Source: Chloroflexi bacterium TSY | GTDB lineage: Bacteria > Chloroflexota > Anaerolineae > Caldilineales > Caldilineaceae | NCBI GenBank assembly: GCA_019217005.1 | Contig: JAHBNG010000038.1 | Span: forward strand, 55,881-119,880 | Reading direction: 5' to 3' | Length of the DNA: 64,000 nt | Shown: one piece after another, positions 28,601-37,603 of the stretch | How the letters are laid out: each line of letters begins with the position of its first letter | How positions within the stretch are numbered: the stretch's first letter is position 1 | Notes under the pieces: generated by a model | The model's database searches: none | What the model saw: the letters and a program-made list of their open reading frames with translations, nothing else | What the model was told of the DNA's origin: nothing | Position numbers and translations under genes: made by a program

Positions 28601-30547
28601 TCAATCATTGCCAGCAGTGACAGGTGCTGTGCTAGCAGAAAGCGTCGTAACATAAGTCGAACCAACCAATCCATAGTCATATGGCTCACCAACAACCTGA
28701 ATCGGTTCGGCAAAACTATGTTCAGGAATGGGGGAAGGAATTTGCCATTCTGGTGAGCGGGAACGCCACGGATTATCAGCAGCAATTTCGCCGAGCTCGG
28801 CGCTATTAAAAAGATTGTAGATCATGATCAGAATAGAGAAAGCAATTGCAAAGGCTGAGATCGTAATCATCGTATGCCCAAATTCAACCCAGCCAAACCC
28901 TCTATAGACAACGACCTCCGTTCCATTCACAACTTGCACAATTGGCTCCCATAAGTAGCCACCAAGCAGTTGGTCATAATCGGCAATACGACGTCGCATC
29001 CCCACAATGCCCACCGACATCTGACCAATGCTCATGATCCAAAATGATGGCGTCATAATCCAGAAATGGACTTTGCCAAGCAGTTCACTATACATACGGC
29101 CCGTAATTTTGGGATACCAGAAGTAGACTGCGGCAAAGAAGGGAAAGACAAAACCGCCGAAGAACGTGGCATGGAAATGTCCAACGACAAAATAGGTATC
29201 ATGTAGGTGTATATCAGACGCGACTGTGGCCAGAATAGGGCCGCTTAAACCTCCTATCAAGAAGACCGAAATCGCCCCCAACACAAAAAGCATCGGCGTT
29301 TGGAAAGTCAGTTTACCGCCCCACATTGTGCCCAACCAACTAAAGAACTTGACACCTGTTGGTACAGCAACGAGTAGGGTTGCAACCATGAATGGGGTGC
29401 GCAAGTAAGGTGAAAAGCCTGACGTAAACATGTGGTGACCCCACACAATAAAGCCAACCAAGCCAATGGCCAAACTTGAAATCGCAATCCAGCGATAACC
29501 AAAGAGTGGCTTGCGACAGAAGACTGGTAGAAGTTCGCTGATGATCCCCAATCCCGGTAAGACAAAGATATAGACTGCCGGGTGCGAATAGAACCAGAAG
29601 AGATGTTCAAACAGAATCGGGTCGCCACCTGGAATGCCACTATCCGGGTTGAAGAACCCCATACCCATCGCTCGCTCTAAAGCAACCATAAGAAAAGCTT
29701 GGCCAATTAACTGTGTTGCTGTTAGCTGTATGATGCTGGTTGCCAACATCGCCCAACAAAAAATCGGCATTCGGAAAAGGCTCATGCCTGGCGGTCGCAT
29801 CAGAATCATTGTGGCAATGATGTTTAGACTACCCAAAATTGACGAAAGCCCCAACAAAAAAATGGCCATTAAGAAAGGCTGAAAGCCAACCGATCCTCTT
29901 GTACTCAATGGTGGATATGCCGTCCAACCTGCATCCCAGCCCAGGACAAGACTCGCCAGCAGCAAGACAATTGCGGGAACGTTGATCCAATAGGCAAAGG
30001 CATTTAAGCGCGGGAATGCCATATCCTCAGCACCAATCATGAGCGGCACAAGATAGTTGGCCATGCCTCCAATGCCGATTAGGATGCCCATAATCGCAGC
30101 CCACCCATGAATACCAATAAAGGTATTATAGGTTGTTGCATCAAGAAGCTGTAGCCCAGAACGAGCAAGTTCGGCACGAAAAATTACTGCAACTGCTCCA
30201 CCGACCATGAGCATCAAAAAGCCCGTCACAGCATACTGGATACCAATTACCTTATGATTATAATCAACACTAAAATAGCGCGTCCACGCAGACTTGTCCT
30301 TGGGAGGACCATGACGGAGGGGAGGAAAACGGCCAATCATCCATTGTCCCCAATCAGTCAACGCACCAACTCCAATTAAAAAGCCGATGCCCCCCAAGGC
30401 ACCACCAAGCAGCCAAGCACCCTCATCGTACCAAAGCTCCTCGTATCCCATTAACGAGCGGCCGGCCATGATCAGGGCAACCCCGACAAGTGTGCCAAGT
30501 AGTTGGCCAATCAAGCCGCGAGTAATCCCTAAAGACATCAATGGCAT
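28601..30547 (-). CDS. coxA: Cytochrome c oxidase subunit I, A2-type haem-copper oxidase
   Basis: 648 residues. It carries an extra N-terminal hairpin of helices (residues 8-65) before the usual twelve-helix core. Haem and copper ligands are in place: FIGIHGWAAI near 148 (haem a), YSHPAVYIFVLPG near 320 (CuB His with the cross-linked Tyr nearby), GHHMF near 371 (two CuB His), and DIHLHDTYFVVGHFH near 455. The D-channel Glu of the A1 subgroup (HPEVYI) is Ala here and preceded by Tyr-Ser, the YS motif that defines A2 enzymes such as those of Rhodothermus and Thermus. It transfers electrons from cytochrome c to oxygen with proton pumping. Operon: coxB upstream, coxIV and coxC downstream. Confidence 0.93.
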   Translation of the reverse strand: MPLMSLGITRGLIGQLLGTLVGVALIMAGRSLMGYEELWYDEGAWLLGGALGGIGFLIGVGALTDWGQWMIGRFPPLRHGPPKDKSAWTRYFSVDYNHKVIGIQYAVTGFLMLMVGGAVAVIFRAELARSGLQLLDATTYNTFIGIHGWAAIMGILIGIGGMANYLVPLMIGAEDMAFPRLNAFAYWINVPAIVLLLASLVLGWDAGWTAYPPLSTRGSVGFQPFLMAIFLLGLSSILGSLNIIATMILMRPPGMSLFRMPIFCWAMLATSIIQLTATQLIGQAFLMVALERAMGMGFFNPDSGIPGGDPILFEHLFWFYSHPAVYIFVLPGLGIISELLPVFCRKPLFGYRWIAISSLAIGLVGFIVWGHHMFTSGFSPYLRTPFMVATLLVAVPTGVKFFSWLGTMWGGKLTFQTPMLFVLGAISVFLIGGLSGPILATVASDIHLHDTYFVVGHFHATFFGGFVFPFFAAVYFWYPKITGRMYSELLGKVHFWIMTPSFWIMSIGQMSVGIVGMRRRIADYDQLLGGYLWEPIVQVVNGTEVVVYRGFGWVEFGHTMITISAFAIAFSILIMIYNLFNSAELGEIAADNPWRSRSPEWQIPSPIPEHSFAEPIQVVGEPYDYGLVGSTYVTTLSASTAPVTAGND

Positions 30548-30756
30548 ATATCGTACTCTCTCAATTTATATATCGTTCAAAATAATGGTATAGATCCTCA
30601 GATAAAGATTTTTCGTAGGGGGATGAGGTCGGGCGGAAAACGAGTTTCAAATACACCGTCATCTCCATCCGCCCGTCCTCGTGCCCGTCGTCCCGTACGA
30701 AACTCTTTTCCCGATGTCCATAGAACAAACTGGTAGTTCGTTCATCATCACCAAGC

Positions 30757-30830
30757 GGGTACCACAAAGTGTGTAAGGAACACTGCTCAGTCAGAAAAAC
30801 GCTGCATTTACACACTTTGGGACACACTCT
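30757..30830. repeat. Palindromic repeat R8 between coxB and coxA
   Basis: Arms GGGTACCACAAAGTGTGTAA and CATTTACACACTTTGGGACACAC. It lies in the 300-base gap inside the cox operon and could affect the mRNA between coxB and coxA. The rest of the gap (30548-30756) holds a weaker palindrome (TTTCGTAGGG / CGTACGAAA) and no gene. Confidence 0.65.
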
Positions 30831-30852
30831 CGATAAGCAGTTTGTCATTGAT

Positions 30853-31641
30853 CTACTGAATATCGTCCGTCTGCTGCGCCAACGACGGATCAAAGTCAGC
30901 CATTGCTTCGCTTAGCCATTGCTCATATTCATCTTGTTCCACGACTCGGAATGTGGCTAACATCCCATAATGATTTAGCCCGCATAACTCTGCGCACCGA
31001 AGCTTGTAGTCACCTGTTTTGGTTGGCGTAAAGCGAACGATCGTTTCCTGACCAGGTACAAGATCTTGCTTCACGCGAAATTCTGGCACCCAAAATGCAT
31101 GTAGAACATCTGACGAATTCATCTCCATTCGCATTGGCTGGTTTACAGGAAGTACGACCACCGAATCAGGTGTTGTCGAATAGACCATCAAACCTTCCTC
31201 ATATTCGAAACTCCAGCTCCATTGTTGTCCGATGATCTTTAGCACCATTTCCTCGGGCTGTTCACGCATGACGATATTAAGCGTCCAGATCCCCAAAACA
31301 ATAAAGACAATCACAAAAATTGCTGGAATTCCCGTCCAAGCCATCTCCAGGGTACTATTGCCTTCGAAATGCTCGCCATCTTCTTCATCGCCCTCTCTTT
31401 TGCGGAAGACGACAATCGCATAGAGCATAAAGACAACCACAACAGAGAAAAGCAGTGCGATCATAAAGAGGTGACCACCGATCAACCGATCAATGATCAC
31501 CGCTTGTGTACTTGCTTGTTCCGGCAATGGAAGACCGGCTCGTAACAACAAAAAGATGACGATTGTTGAAACAAAAGTCAAAATGCCACCAATGATAAAG
31601 TGGCGTGGATGGGAAGAAGATTGTTGCATTTGTATCTGCAT
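30853..31641 (-). CDS. coxB: Cytochrome c oxidase subunit II (CuA)
   Basis: About 262 residues. Two membrane helices (FIIGGILTFVSTIVIFLLL near 15-35 and LFMIALLFSVVVVFMLYAIVVF near 58-80) precede the cupredoxin domain. The binuclear CuA ligands are seen: SSDVLHAFWVPEF (His), CAELCGLNHYGM (two Cys, Glu, His, Met), and the aromatic electron-entry patch QQWSWSFEYEEG. No fused cytochrome c domain follows, so a separate electron donor is needed. Either ATG 31641 or 31629 could start the protein. First gene of the operon; its promoter should be in 31642-31850. Confidence 0.93.
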   Translation of the reverse strand: MQIQMQQSSSHPRHFIIGGILTFVSTIVIFLLLRAGLPLPEQASTQAVIIDRLIGGHLFMIALLFSVVVVFMLYAIVVFRKREGDEEDGEHFEGNSTLEMAWTGIPAIFVIVFIVLGIWTLNIVMREQPEEMVLKIIGQQWSWSFEYEEGLMVYSTTPDSVVVLPVNQPMRMEMNSSDVLHAFWVPEFRVKQDLVPGQETIVRFTPTKTGDYKLRCAELCGLNHYGMLATFRVVEQDEYEQWLSEAMADFDPSLAQQTDDIQ

Positions 31642-32116
31642 CCCTTACTTCGTGGTGATCCGAAAAGCCTGGTACCGATCTCTTGTCGACGACATGCAGG
31701 AACAAGAATAGCTTGAACATGCCACCCTGAGGAACCAGGAAATCTCATGCCCAAGTATCTCAAATTCTTCGCTTCAGTAATCACGGCTTTTCAACTAATA
31801 CTTGTAGTTCTAGGTTACGTCTTTGTTCAAATGAGCCTCATAAAGTCGAATAGACACCAATGAAGGCCAACGTCGCGAACAATGGAATAATCGACCAAAC
31901 CAAAGGACATGACGCTGATTTCGATTGTACCAAAAATCACAAGTGGTGTCTAGTTGGATCTATTCCTAACCAGCAATTCCAAAACTGTCAAAATTTTTGG
32001 CTCATCAGAATCTCTTGTAATCGACTCGCTTTGGTTTTGATGCGCCTCCGACTGCTCAACTGGCGCTCGTCTTCCTTGCCTTTGTCAACCACGTGAGCAC
32101 CCAAAGAACTCCAATT
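31642..32116. other. Intergenic region upstream of coxB
   Basis: About 475 bases with no convincing gene. A 34-codon minus-strand frame beginning GTG near 32091 (Val-Val-Asp-Lys-Gly-Lys, very basic, ending Ser-Gln-Lys-Phe) follows the metallopeptidase gene and could be a tiny protein, but has no strong ribosome site. The plus-strand frame at 31860-32096 looks accidental. Confidence 0.4.
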
Positions 32117-32512
32117 TTAATAGGCTCCTAGTTCGCGTAATCGCGCATCGCTAATGCCAAAATGGTGGGCAACCTCGTGCAGTACAGTCCGCCGAACTTG
32201 ATTTCGGATAACTTTCTCGTTTCCCTGCGGGCATATTTGTAAAATGGGACCCCGGAAGATCGTGATCTTGTCTGGCGGGACGAGATTATAGCCCCGCGAA
32301 CGTTTTGTTAATGGCACACCTTCATAAAGACCCAACAATAGATGTCCATGCCTCATCCCAACTCGGTCCATCTGGGAACGACTGGGCCATTCTTCGACAA
32401 ACACAGCGATGTTGCTTGTCGCTTCCCACAAGGCATCTGGAATGCTCTCGATTGCTTCCTCAACAAGCTCTTCAAATCGCTCGGGCGAAATTTGGTCTCT
32501 GTAGCTGAGCAT
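32117..32512 (-). CDS. Minimal zincin-like metallopeptidase
   Basis: 131 residues. The motif VLHEVAHHFGISDARLRELG near residue 112 is the HExxH zinc site plus downstream region of the small zincin family (possum-like MMP, formerly DUF1025). N-terminal part FEELVEEAIESIPDAL and LLGLYEGVPLTKR match too. These cytosolic putative peptidases are common but their targets are unknown. Family length 115-135, so it is complete. Confidence 0.85.
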   Translation of the reverse strand: MLSYRDQISPERFEELVEEAIESIPDALWEATSNIAVFVEEWPSRSQMDRVGMRHGHLLLGLYEGVPLTKRSRGYNLVPPDKITIFRGPILQICPQGNEKVIRNQVRRTVLHEVAHHFGISDARLRELGAY

Positions 32513-32555
32513 AGATGTTACTCATTTGATCATAATATTGGCACGGTGAAATTAG

Positions 32556-32633
32556 GGTGTGTACCACAAAGTGTATAAATGGGGTAGGTTCTTTGACTGA
32601 GAGGGCTCCATTTACACACTTTGGGACACACTG
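32556..32633. repeat. Palindromic repeat R8, copy 3
   Basis: Best preserved copy: GTGTGTACCACAAAGTGTAT on the left, TTTACACACTTTGGGACACAC on the right. Fills the gap between the metallopeptidase start and the glycosylase stop. Confidence 0.75.
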
Positions 32634-32641
32634 TCGTAAAA

Positions 32642-33541
32642 TTATCTTTTGACGCGGACCTCTAACTCTTCCATTGTACGTGGCCAATCCTTTTTCAAAA
32701 GACGAGATAAAGCGCGATCTGCGAGTAGTTTGCCGTCCGTTTGACACATAGGGCAATAGTTTGTCTCATTTGAGGCATACCGAATCCGCTGGACCTTGGT
32801 TCCACAGACGGGACAAGGTCGATCATACTTGCCATGAACAGCCATCTCATCCCGAAACGCCGTAACCTTTTTCGGCCATCCATCTCCAACTTCAGCGCGC
32901 AAACGCTCCGTCCATTCTGTCAAACTGTCACGTGCGGCATGATACAATCGCGCCAACTGGTCATCACTCATTCGCGTCGTCCACAGGATGGGTGATAGCT
33001 GCGCTCTATGCAAGATCTCGTCGGAATAAGCGTTTCCGATGCCGTCAATAATCGTCGGATCGGTCAACGATCGTTTGACGGTATGATTCTCTGACCGCAT
33101 AACTCGACTGAATTCGGTGAGAGAGGCGTTTAGCACATTCAGTCCACCGCGATTAAATGTTTCTAAGGCAGAAAGGCCAAGCACCAAGTGTAACGAAGCT
33201 CGCTTCTTGGCAGATGCTTCAGTAATGAGAAGCGAGCCGTCTGGAAAATCGAGCGCCCCCAACCCACGTTTGGGCGGAATCTTGACACTTGATGCTTGCC
33301 ATTGAAGACGTCCACTAATCATCAAATGCAAGACGAGGAAATATTCGTCTTCGAACGCGAAGACAATGCGTTTCCCAATTCGCTTGATATCGCACACAAC
33401 CAAGCCCTCTATCGATTTGATGGGTGGTTTTGCTGTGCGAAGCAAAAAGGGGTTCGCAATGCGGATCTGTTGGAGAGGTTGATCCTGGATAAAATGTTGA
33501 AGTCGTTCAACATAAACTGTAATGTCTGGATATTCGGGCAA
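32642..33541 (-). CDS. Formamidopyrimidine-DNA glycosylase/endonuclease VIII-like DNA repair enzyme
   Basis: 299 residues with a TTG start at 33541 after AAGGGGG. Translation begins Met-Pro-Glu, so removal of Met exposes the catalytic Pro and Glu of the Fpg/Nei family. Helix-two-turn-helix: DPTIIDGIGNAYSDEILHRA near 165. C-terminal zinc finger: CPVCGTKVQRIRYASNETNYCPMC near 245, four Cys. It should excise oxidised bases and nick the strand. The PEYPD start deviates from PELPE of classical MutM; the exact base preference is not determined. Confidence 0.88.
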   Translation of the reverse strand: MPEYPDITVYVERLQHFIQDQPLQQIRIANPFLLRTAKPPIKSIEGLVVCDIKRIGKRIVFAFEDEYFLVLHLMISGRLQWQASSVKIPPKRGLGALDFPDGSLLITEASAKKRASLHLVLGLSALETFNRGGLNVLNASLTEFSRVMRSENHTVKRSLTDPTIIDGIGNAYSDEILHRAQLSPILWTTRMSDDQLARLYHAARDSLTEWTERLRAEVGDGWPKKVTAFRDEMAVHGKYDRPCPVCGTKVQRIRYASNETNYCPMCQTDGKLLADRALSRLLKKDWPRTMEELEVRVKR

Positions 33542-33664
33542 ATTGCGTCTACCCCCTTACCACCGTGATAGTTCTGTTTGCAGGCGAATCGTTCTATTAC
33601 AAGAGTCTATTTCACTATGCGGTTCTTTATTTCTAATGATGATTTTGGTTCTAACTTATAGAGA

Positions 33665-33744
33665 AGTCACTTAAACTTCGTACATTCATAACCTCTTTCA
33701 CTCCGAGCCAATTCGGAATGAATGCACGAAGTTTAAATAATGTG
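33665..33744. repeat. Palindromic repeat R10, copy 1
   Basis: CACTTAAACTTCGTACATTCA and its near-complement TGAATGCACGAAGTTTAAATAATGTG. A relative is at 62414-62485. Lies between kynU and the glycosylase gene. Confidence 0.65.
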
Positions 33745-33774
33745 ATTATTAGAAGCGCAGCAGCCTTGTTCAGG

Positions 33775-35043
33775 TCAGGTCACAGTAACGTCCATTTGAT
33801 TATACTGTTTATACAACCCCTTGGTGACAACGCTCTCTATCCGCTGCATCGCGACAAAAATCTCTTCGTACGAAGTGTAAAGCGGCGCGATGCCCAAACG
33901 GATGTTGTCTGGTTGACGGAAATCCGGCAGAACATTCATCTCATGAATTAATGCCTGGTCGATGGGCCAAGCATCTTCGTGACCCAACGAAATGTGAGAA
34001 CCACGTTGCGCCGCATTGCGAGGTGAATTAAGCTCAAACCCGAGCGGTTTCAACATAACTTCCCACAGAGCAATCAGATATTCAGTCTGCTGTACCGACT
34101 TGGCACGCAGCTTTTCGATGCCTGCTTCCAACAATATATCAACGCCAGGTTCGATCGCACTGACCGACAGAATCGGCGCAGTCCCCGTGAAAAAGCGCCG
34201 CATCCCATCGGCAGGCGAAAATGCATATTGGAAGTCAAACATATTCTGCTGCCCCATCCAACCAGCCACCGGATTGCGCAGCCTTTCTTGCAGATCGCGT
34301 CGCACATAGAGCCAGGCAGGTGCACCTGGACCACCATTCAGATACTTATACGTACAACCAACGGCCAAATCTGCCTGTGTGGCACTTAGCATCCCTGGTA
34401 CCGCACCAACCGAATGACTCATGTCCCATAAGATAAGTGCGCCTGCCCCATGTGCCAACTGGGTAATTTCTGCCATGTCATATGTGTAGCCACTCTTAAA
34501 GCAGGTGTGCGAGAGCGAAACAAGGGCTGTCTCCTTATCGATTGCATCAGCCAATGCATTGACCGGACCATGTATGCCATCCGCCGATGGGGCAACCACG
34601 ATACGATAATGGTGACCGGCTAATCTGCTCGCACTATCCAGAATGTGGATATCCGATGGAAAATTCATGTCATCGGTCACGATCTTGTGTCGTTTCGGTT
34701 GCGTCTGGAGGGCAGCGAGTGCGAGCTTGAAGAGATTGACGGATGTCGAATCTGCCAGCACGACCTCATCGGGTTGGGCACCGATCAGTATGGCAATTTT
34801 GCTTCCAATTCGTTCTGTTAAGGTAAACCAACCCTCGTTCCAACTACGAATCAAGCGTGAGCCCCATTGTTCCTCTACCACATGGTGGAGGTGGTTTACC
34901 GTTTCATGTGGCAGGCGACCAAGGGAATTGCCATCAAGATAGATTAAATCCGGATCCCCCACGACAAAGCAATTTCGAAAGTGAGCGAGCTCGTCTTGTC
35001 GGTCTAAGGTTTGTGCGTATCTGAGTGACGTAATATCTGTCAT
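33775..35043 (-). CDS. kynU: Kynureninase
   Basis: 422 residues. PLP enzyme cleaving kynurenine to anthranilate and alanine (or 3-hydroxykynurenine). Visible: IYLDGNSLGRLP near 33, DSTSVNLFKL near 98, SHTCFKSGYTYDM near 178, LILWDMSHSVGAVP near 205 (Asp contacting PLP), and GCTYKYLNGGPGAPAWLYV near 230 with the PLP Lys in TYKYLNGG. C-terminal RLGIAPLY is conserved. A remnant of repeat R8 lies directly against the start codon and no ribosome site is seen, so expression may have been changed. No other tryptophan-breakdown genes are in the window. Confidence 0.93.
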   Translation of the reverse strand: MTDITSLRYAQTLDRQDELAHFRNCFVVGDPDLIYLDGNSLGRLPHETVNHLHHVVEEQWGSRLIRSWNEGWFTLTERIGSKIAILIGAQPDEVVLADSTSVNLFKLALAALQTQPKRHKIVTDDMNFPSDIHILDSASRLAGHHYRIVVAPSADGIHGPVNALADAIDKETALVSLSHTCFKSGYTYDMAEITQLAHGAGALILWDMSHSVGAVPGMLSATQADLAVGCTYKYLNGGPGAPAWLYVRRDLQERLRNPVAGWMGQQNMFDFQYAFSPADGMRRFFTGTAPILSVSAIEPGVDILLEAGIEKLRAKSVQQTEYLIALWEVMLKPLGFELNSPRNAAQRGSHISLGHEDAWPIDQALIHEMNVLPDFRQPDNIRLGIAPLYTSYEEIFVAMQRIESVVTKGLYKQYNQMDVTVT

Positions 35044-35107
35044 GGGGCATTGAACCCTGCTCAGTCAGAGAATCGGCTGCATTTACCCACTTTGAAGCAC
35101 ACTCCCG
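35041..35107. repeat. Remnant of palindromic repeat R8 at the kynU start
   Basis: Matches the right half of the R8 family (CTGCTCAGTCAGAGAATCGG, then CATTTACCCACTTTGAAGCACAC). The left arm is missing, as if truncated at the kynU start codon. Confidence 0.55.
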
Positions 35108-35168
35108 ATCCGCTGCTGTGTTTTGGTAATATCAATATGAATCAGATAATCTTTTGTTAAAAGAAAAT

Positions 35169-36201
35169 GGCTCATGAATGAAAATAGGTGAAATGGGAGT
35201 CAATGAGAGAGCGAAGAAAGGAGTCATTGACGAATTTGAGATTGTGAGTCCATTCAAAGATGGCAACATATTGGGCAAGATAACGTTTATGAACACCCCG
35301 AAAGGGACGCAGAAAATTGCGTAGACCAGTCCAAATGCCTTCCATGGTGTTGCAGTGAACTTCCCGAATGCCGTCGCCATCATCATCGCGAGCCCATTCG
35401 TACCGGGAGTGACAAACAGTGGCATGAGAGCGACCAGTCTCCGCAATGGGATTGTAGGCGTTGCACTCGTCGGTATAGAGAGTGGTGCCAGGAGAGCAAG
35501 CAACAACTAAAGGAACAATGGTTGCTTGTTGTGTGTTGTCACAGACCGTGAACTGGACTTGGCCAGAGGTTCGTCCCACAACGCCCAGAATCGGTGGTCG
35601 GTCGTTCTCCATCGTCCCTCGTCCACGGCGCTTGTTGGCTCGAGGTCTGGGCGGGTCATCTGGATCGGGATGGTAATCGCCTTTCTCTCCTGCATTCTGG
35701 TACAGTTCATCGGCTTCAGCTACAGAATCGCGAAAAAGGGGGAAGCGGCTGCGGCTTGGAGCAACGCCGTATTCTGGATCCGATGGCGACGCTCCAACAA
35801 CGTACTATAGTTCAGAGACAGTTCCTCTGATAGATGCAGCGTTGGTGTCCCTTGAATGATGCCTCGCATCACTAAGACTATCGTCACACAATTGTAATGC
35901 GTTCCAGACCAGACTGTATTCGTAAAGGCATCGTATACTTTGCCGCATTCTCGGCATCTGTACTTATTCCCCGGGGCTCGCTCTCGACTGTGAGGCGCTT
36001 GCCCTTCTGGCAATCTATGTCCATCTGGACATTGCATCCCTTCTGGATGCAAGATCTCTAACAATCTCTCATAACAGCCTTCTTCGCTCATCAGTTCTTG
36101 GATCGGATATCGCATTTTCATGGCTCTTTTTCTCTTTTCTTTTTTCTCATTGACCTCTTTCCCTATTTTACATACTTTTCACCTACTTTCATATATGAGC
36201 C
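35169..36201 (-). mobile_element. IS1595-family insertion sequence with one frameshift
   Basis: 1033 bp with inverted repeats GGCTCATGAATGAAA / GGCTCATATATGAAA. Flanks AAGAAAAT and AAGAATCT may be a worn 8-bp duplication. The transposase begins at 36121 (Met-Lys-Met-Arg-Tyr-Pro). It shows the IS1595 zinc-ribbon (CPDGHRLPEGQ, YRCRECGKVYDAFTNTVWSGT) and continues after a one-base slip near 35735 with VAEADELYQNAGEK (catalytic Asp-Glu region), VVGRTSGQVQF, LYTDECNAYN (second Asp) and HCNTMEGIWTGLRNFLRPFRGVHKRYLAQYV-like C-terminus (Asn instead of Asp third residue, typical of this family). One repair would restore a full transposase. Confidence 0.85.
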
Positions 36202-36287
36202 AAGAATCTATTTCTCTAATCGGATGCTTGTTTTCTTCGATTTCTACAATCTCTAATCTCCCAATCTCTAAACTCACTGCTTATTCC

Positions 36288-37522
36288 TAAGTGTTTTGTC
36301 AGATAAGTTATGATACAGGTTGGTCATCAGAATCGGTATCCAAAACAGGATAGAAACGCTGGAACTTCTGGCGAGCGAGAGCGGGGGTAAATTGCCATTG
36401 AATGGTAGCGGATTGTTCATTGCGCTCGTTGACAAGAGCAAGGACAACAGTCTCAAGAAGCTCTTTGGAATCAATGCGGCGATCAAGAACTTGGCGAGTG
36501 ATAACCGAGAGTTCAATTTCAACCATATTAAGCCAACTCCGTTGACGGGGTATAAACCATCTGAAAGTGCTGAGCCAGAGCGAAAGCTTCCTCGAAAAGA
36601 TGGTGTAGAAGGAACTGGGTGAATGAATGTTGAGATTATCCTGAACAATCTGTAATGAATCGGCATCAGGATTGTGTTTCGTTTTGAGATCATGCATGAA
36701 GCGAGCATACTCTTGGCCTCTGCGCCGTTCGGTAATCTGAACAACCCGCTGTCCAGTGTGTGGCTGGTAAGCAATCAAGATGTAACAGATGCCCTTGCGT
36801 TCATAGTGATGATCATAGCGCCATTTCTTGCCTGGTTTCATCTCAATCGGCACGATTGTATCGCCCAAGAGCTGACAAGGTTTTTCATCGTAACACCCAC
36901 CAGAGAGGATTCTTGGGGTCATAGGGCTGTGCATAGAGGTCCAAGATTTGTTCCATGTGCCACAAGTATGTAGGTGTTAACTTTCCGATACACCACTGCA
37001 CCTTCAAATGGGGTTTCAGTTCGTTTTTTTTCAGAATTTCACTCACGGTTTCATGCGAAATGTCTTCCACAAACTTTAACTCAACCGCTGTGGTTGCTAG
37101 CAGCCTTAAAGTCCATCGGCTTCGCCCATCTGGTCCTTTCGTACACGCTAGTGCCGTGATTTTGGCTCTGGCTTCGTTACTAATCTCGACTGGTCGTCCG
37201 CTTCTTGGCCTCTCTTCTAGGGCTTTGGTTAGCCCTTCCGTCACATATCTTTTGCGGATTCGCACCACCGTTGCTCGCGTCACTCCCACTCGTTCCATGA
37301 TTTCTCTGTCTGTTTTTCCTCCATCTGACAAGAGCAGAATATGTGCCCTTCTTATCTTTCTTACGTTCTCTTTTCCTTTTGCCGTTATTCGCCTTAATTC
37401 ATTTCTGTCTTTATCACTTAGTTTAACTTTATATACTTGCTTCATTTCTCTCTGCCTCCTCGTTTTTTTAGTCACTTTCTGGCAGAGTTTACCGTATTAT
37501 AACTTATCTGACAAAATACTTA
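36288..37522 (-). mobile_element. IS630-family insertion sequence with split transposase
   Basis: Inverted repeats AGTGTTTTGTCAGATAAG / CTTATCTGACAAAATACT, with TA on each side as IS630 requires. The first frame (start 37475) has helix-turn-helix DNA-binding segments (REIMERVGVTRATVVRIRKRY, GRPVEIS). The second (36308-36934) carries the DDE domain: CYDEKPCQLLGD, QIVQDNLNIHSP and FRWFIPRQRSWLNMVEIELSV (catalytic Glu). The frames overlap by about 50 bases and are not in phase; some IS630 elements use programmed slippage, but the local sequence near 36890-36910 looks like an added base instead. Confidence 0.85.
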
Positions 37523-37525
37523 GTG

Positions 37526-37600
37526 CTTATCCGAAAAGTTCTGTGACGATCTATTCTCGCTCGAGAAACTGATCGGACTCACAACCACTTTTCGGATAGG
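37526..37600. repeat. Palindromic repeat R12
   Basis: Arms CTTATCCGAAAAGTTCTGTG and ACCACTTTTCGGATAGG, between the IS630 end and the dehydratase stop. Single copy in this window. Confidence 0.5.
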
Positions 37601-37603
37601 TTC

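Noticed and set aside
31860..32096. 78-codon plus-strand frame upstream of the metallopeptidase
   Set aside because: Composition is unlike protein, no ribosome site, and it lies antisense to a better small minus-strand frame.
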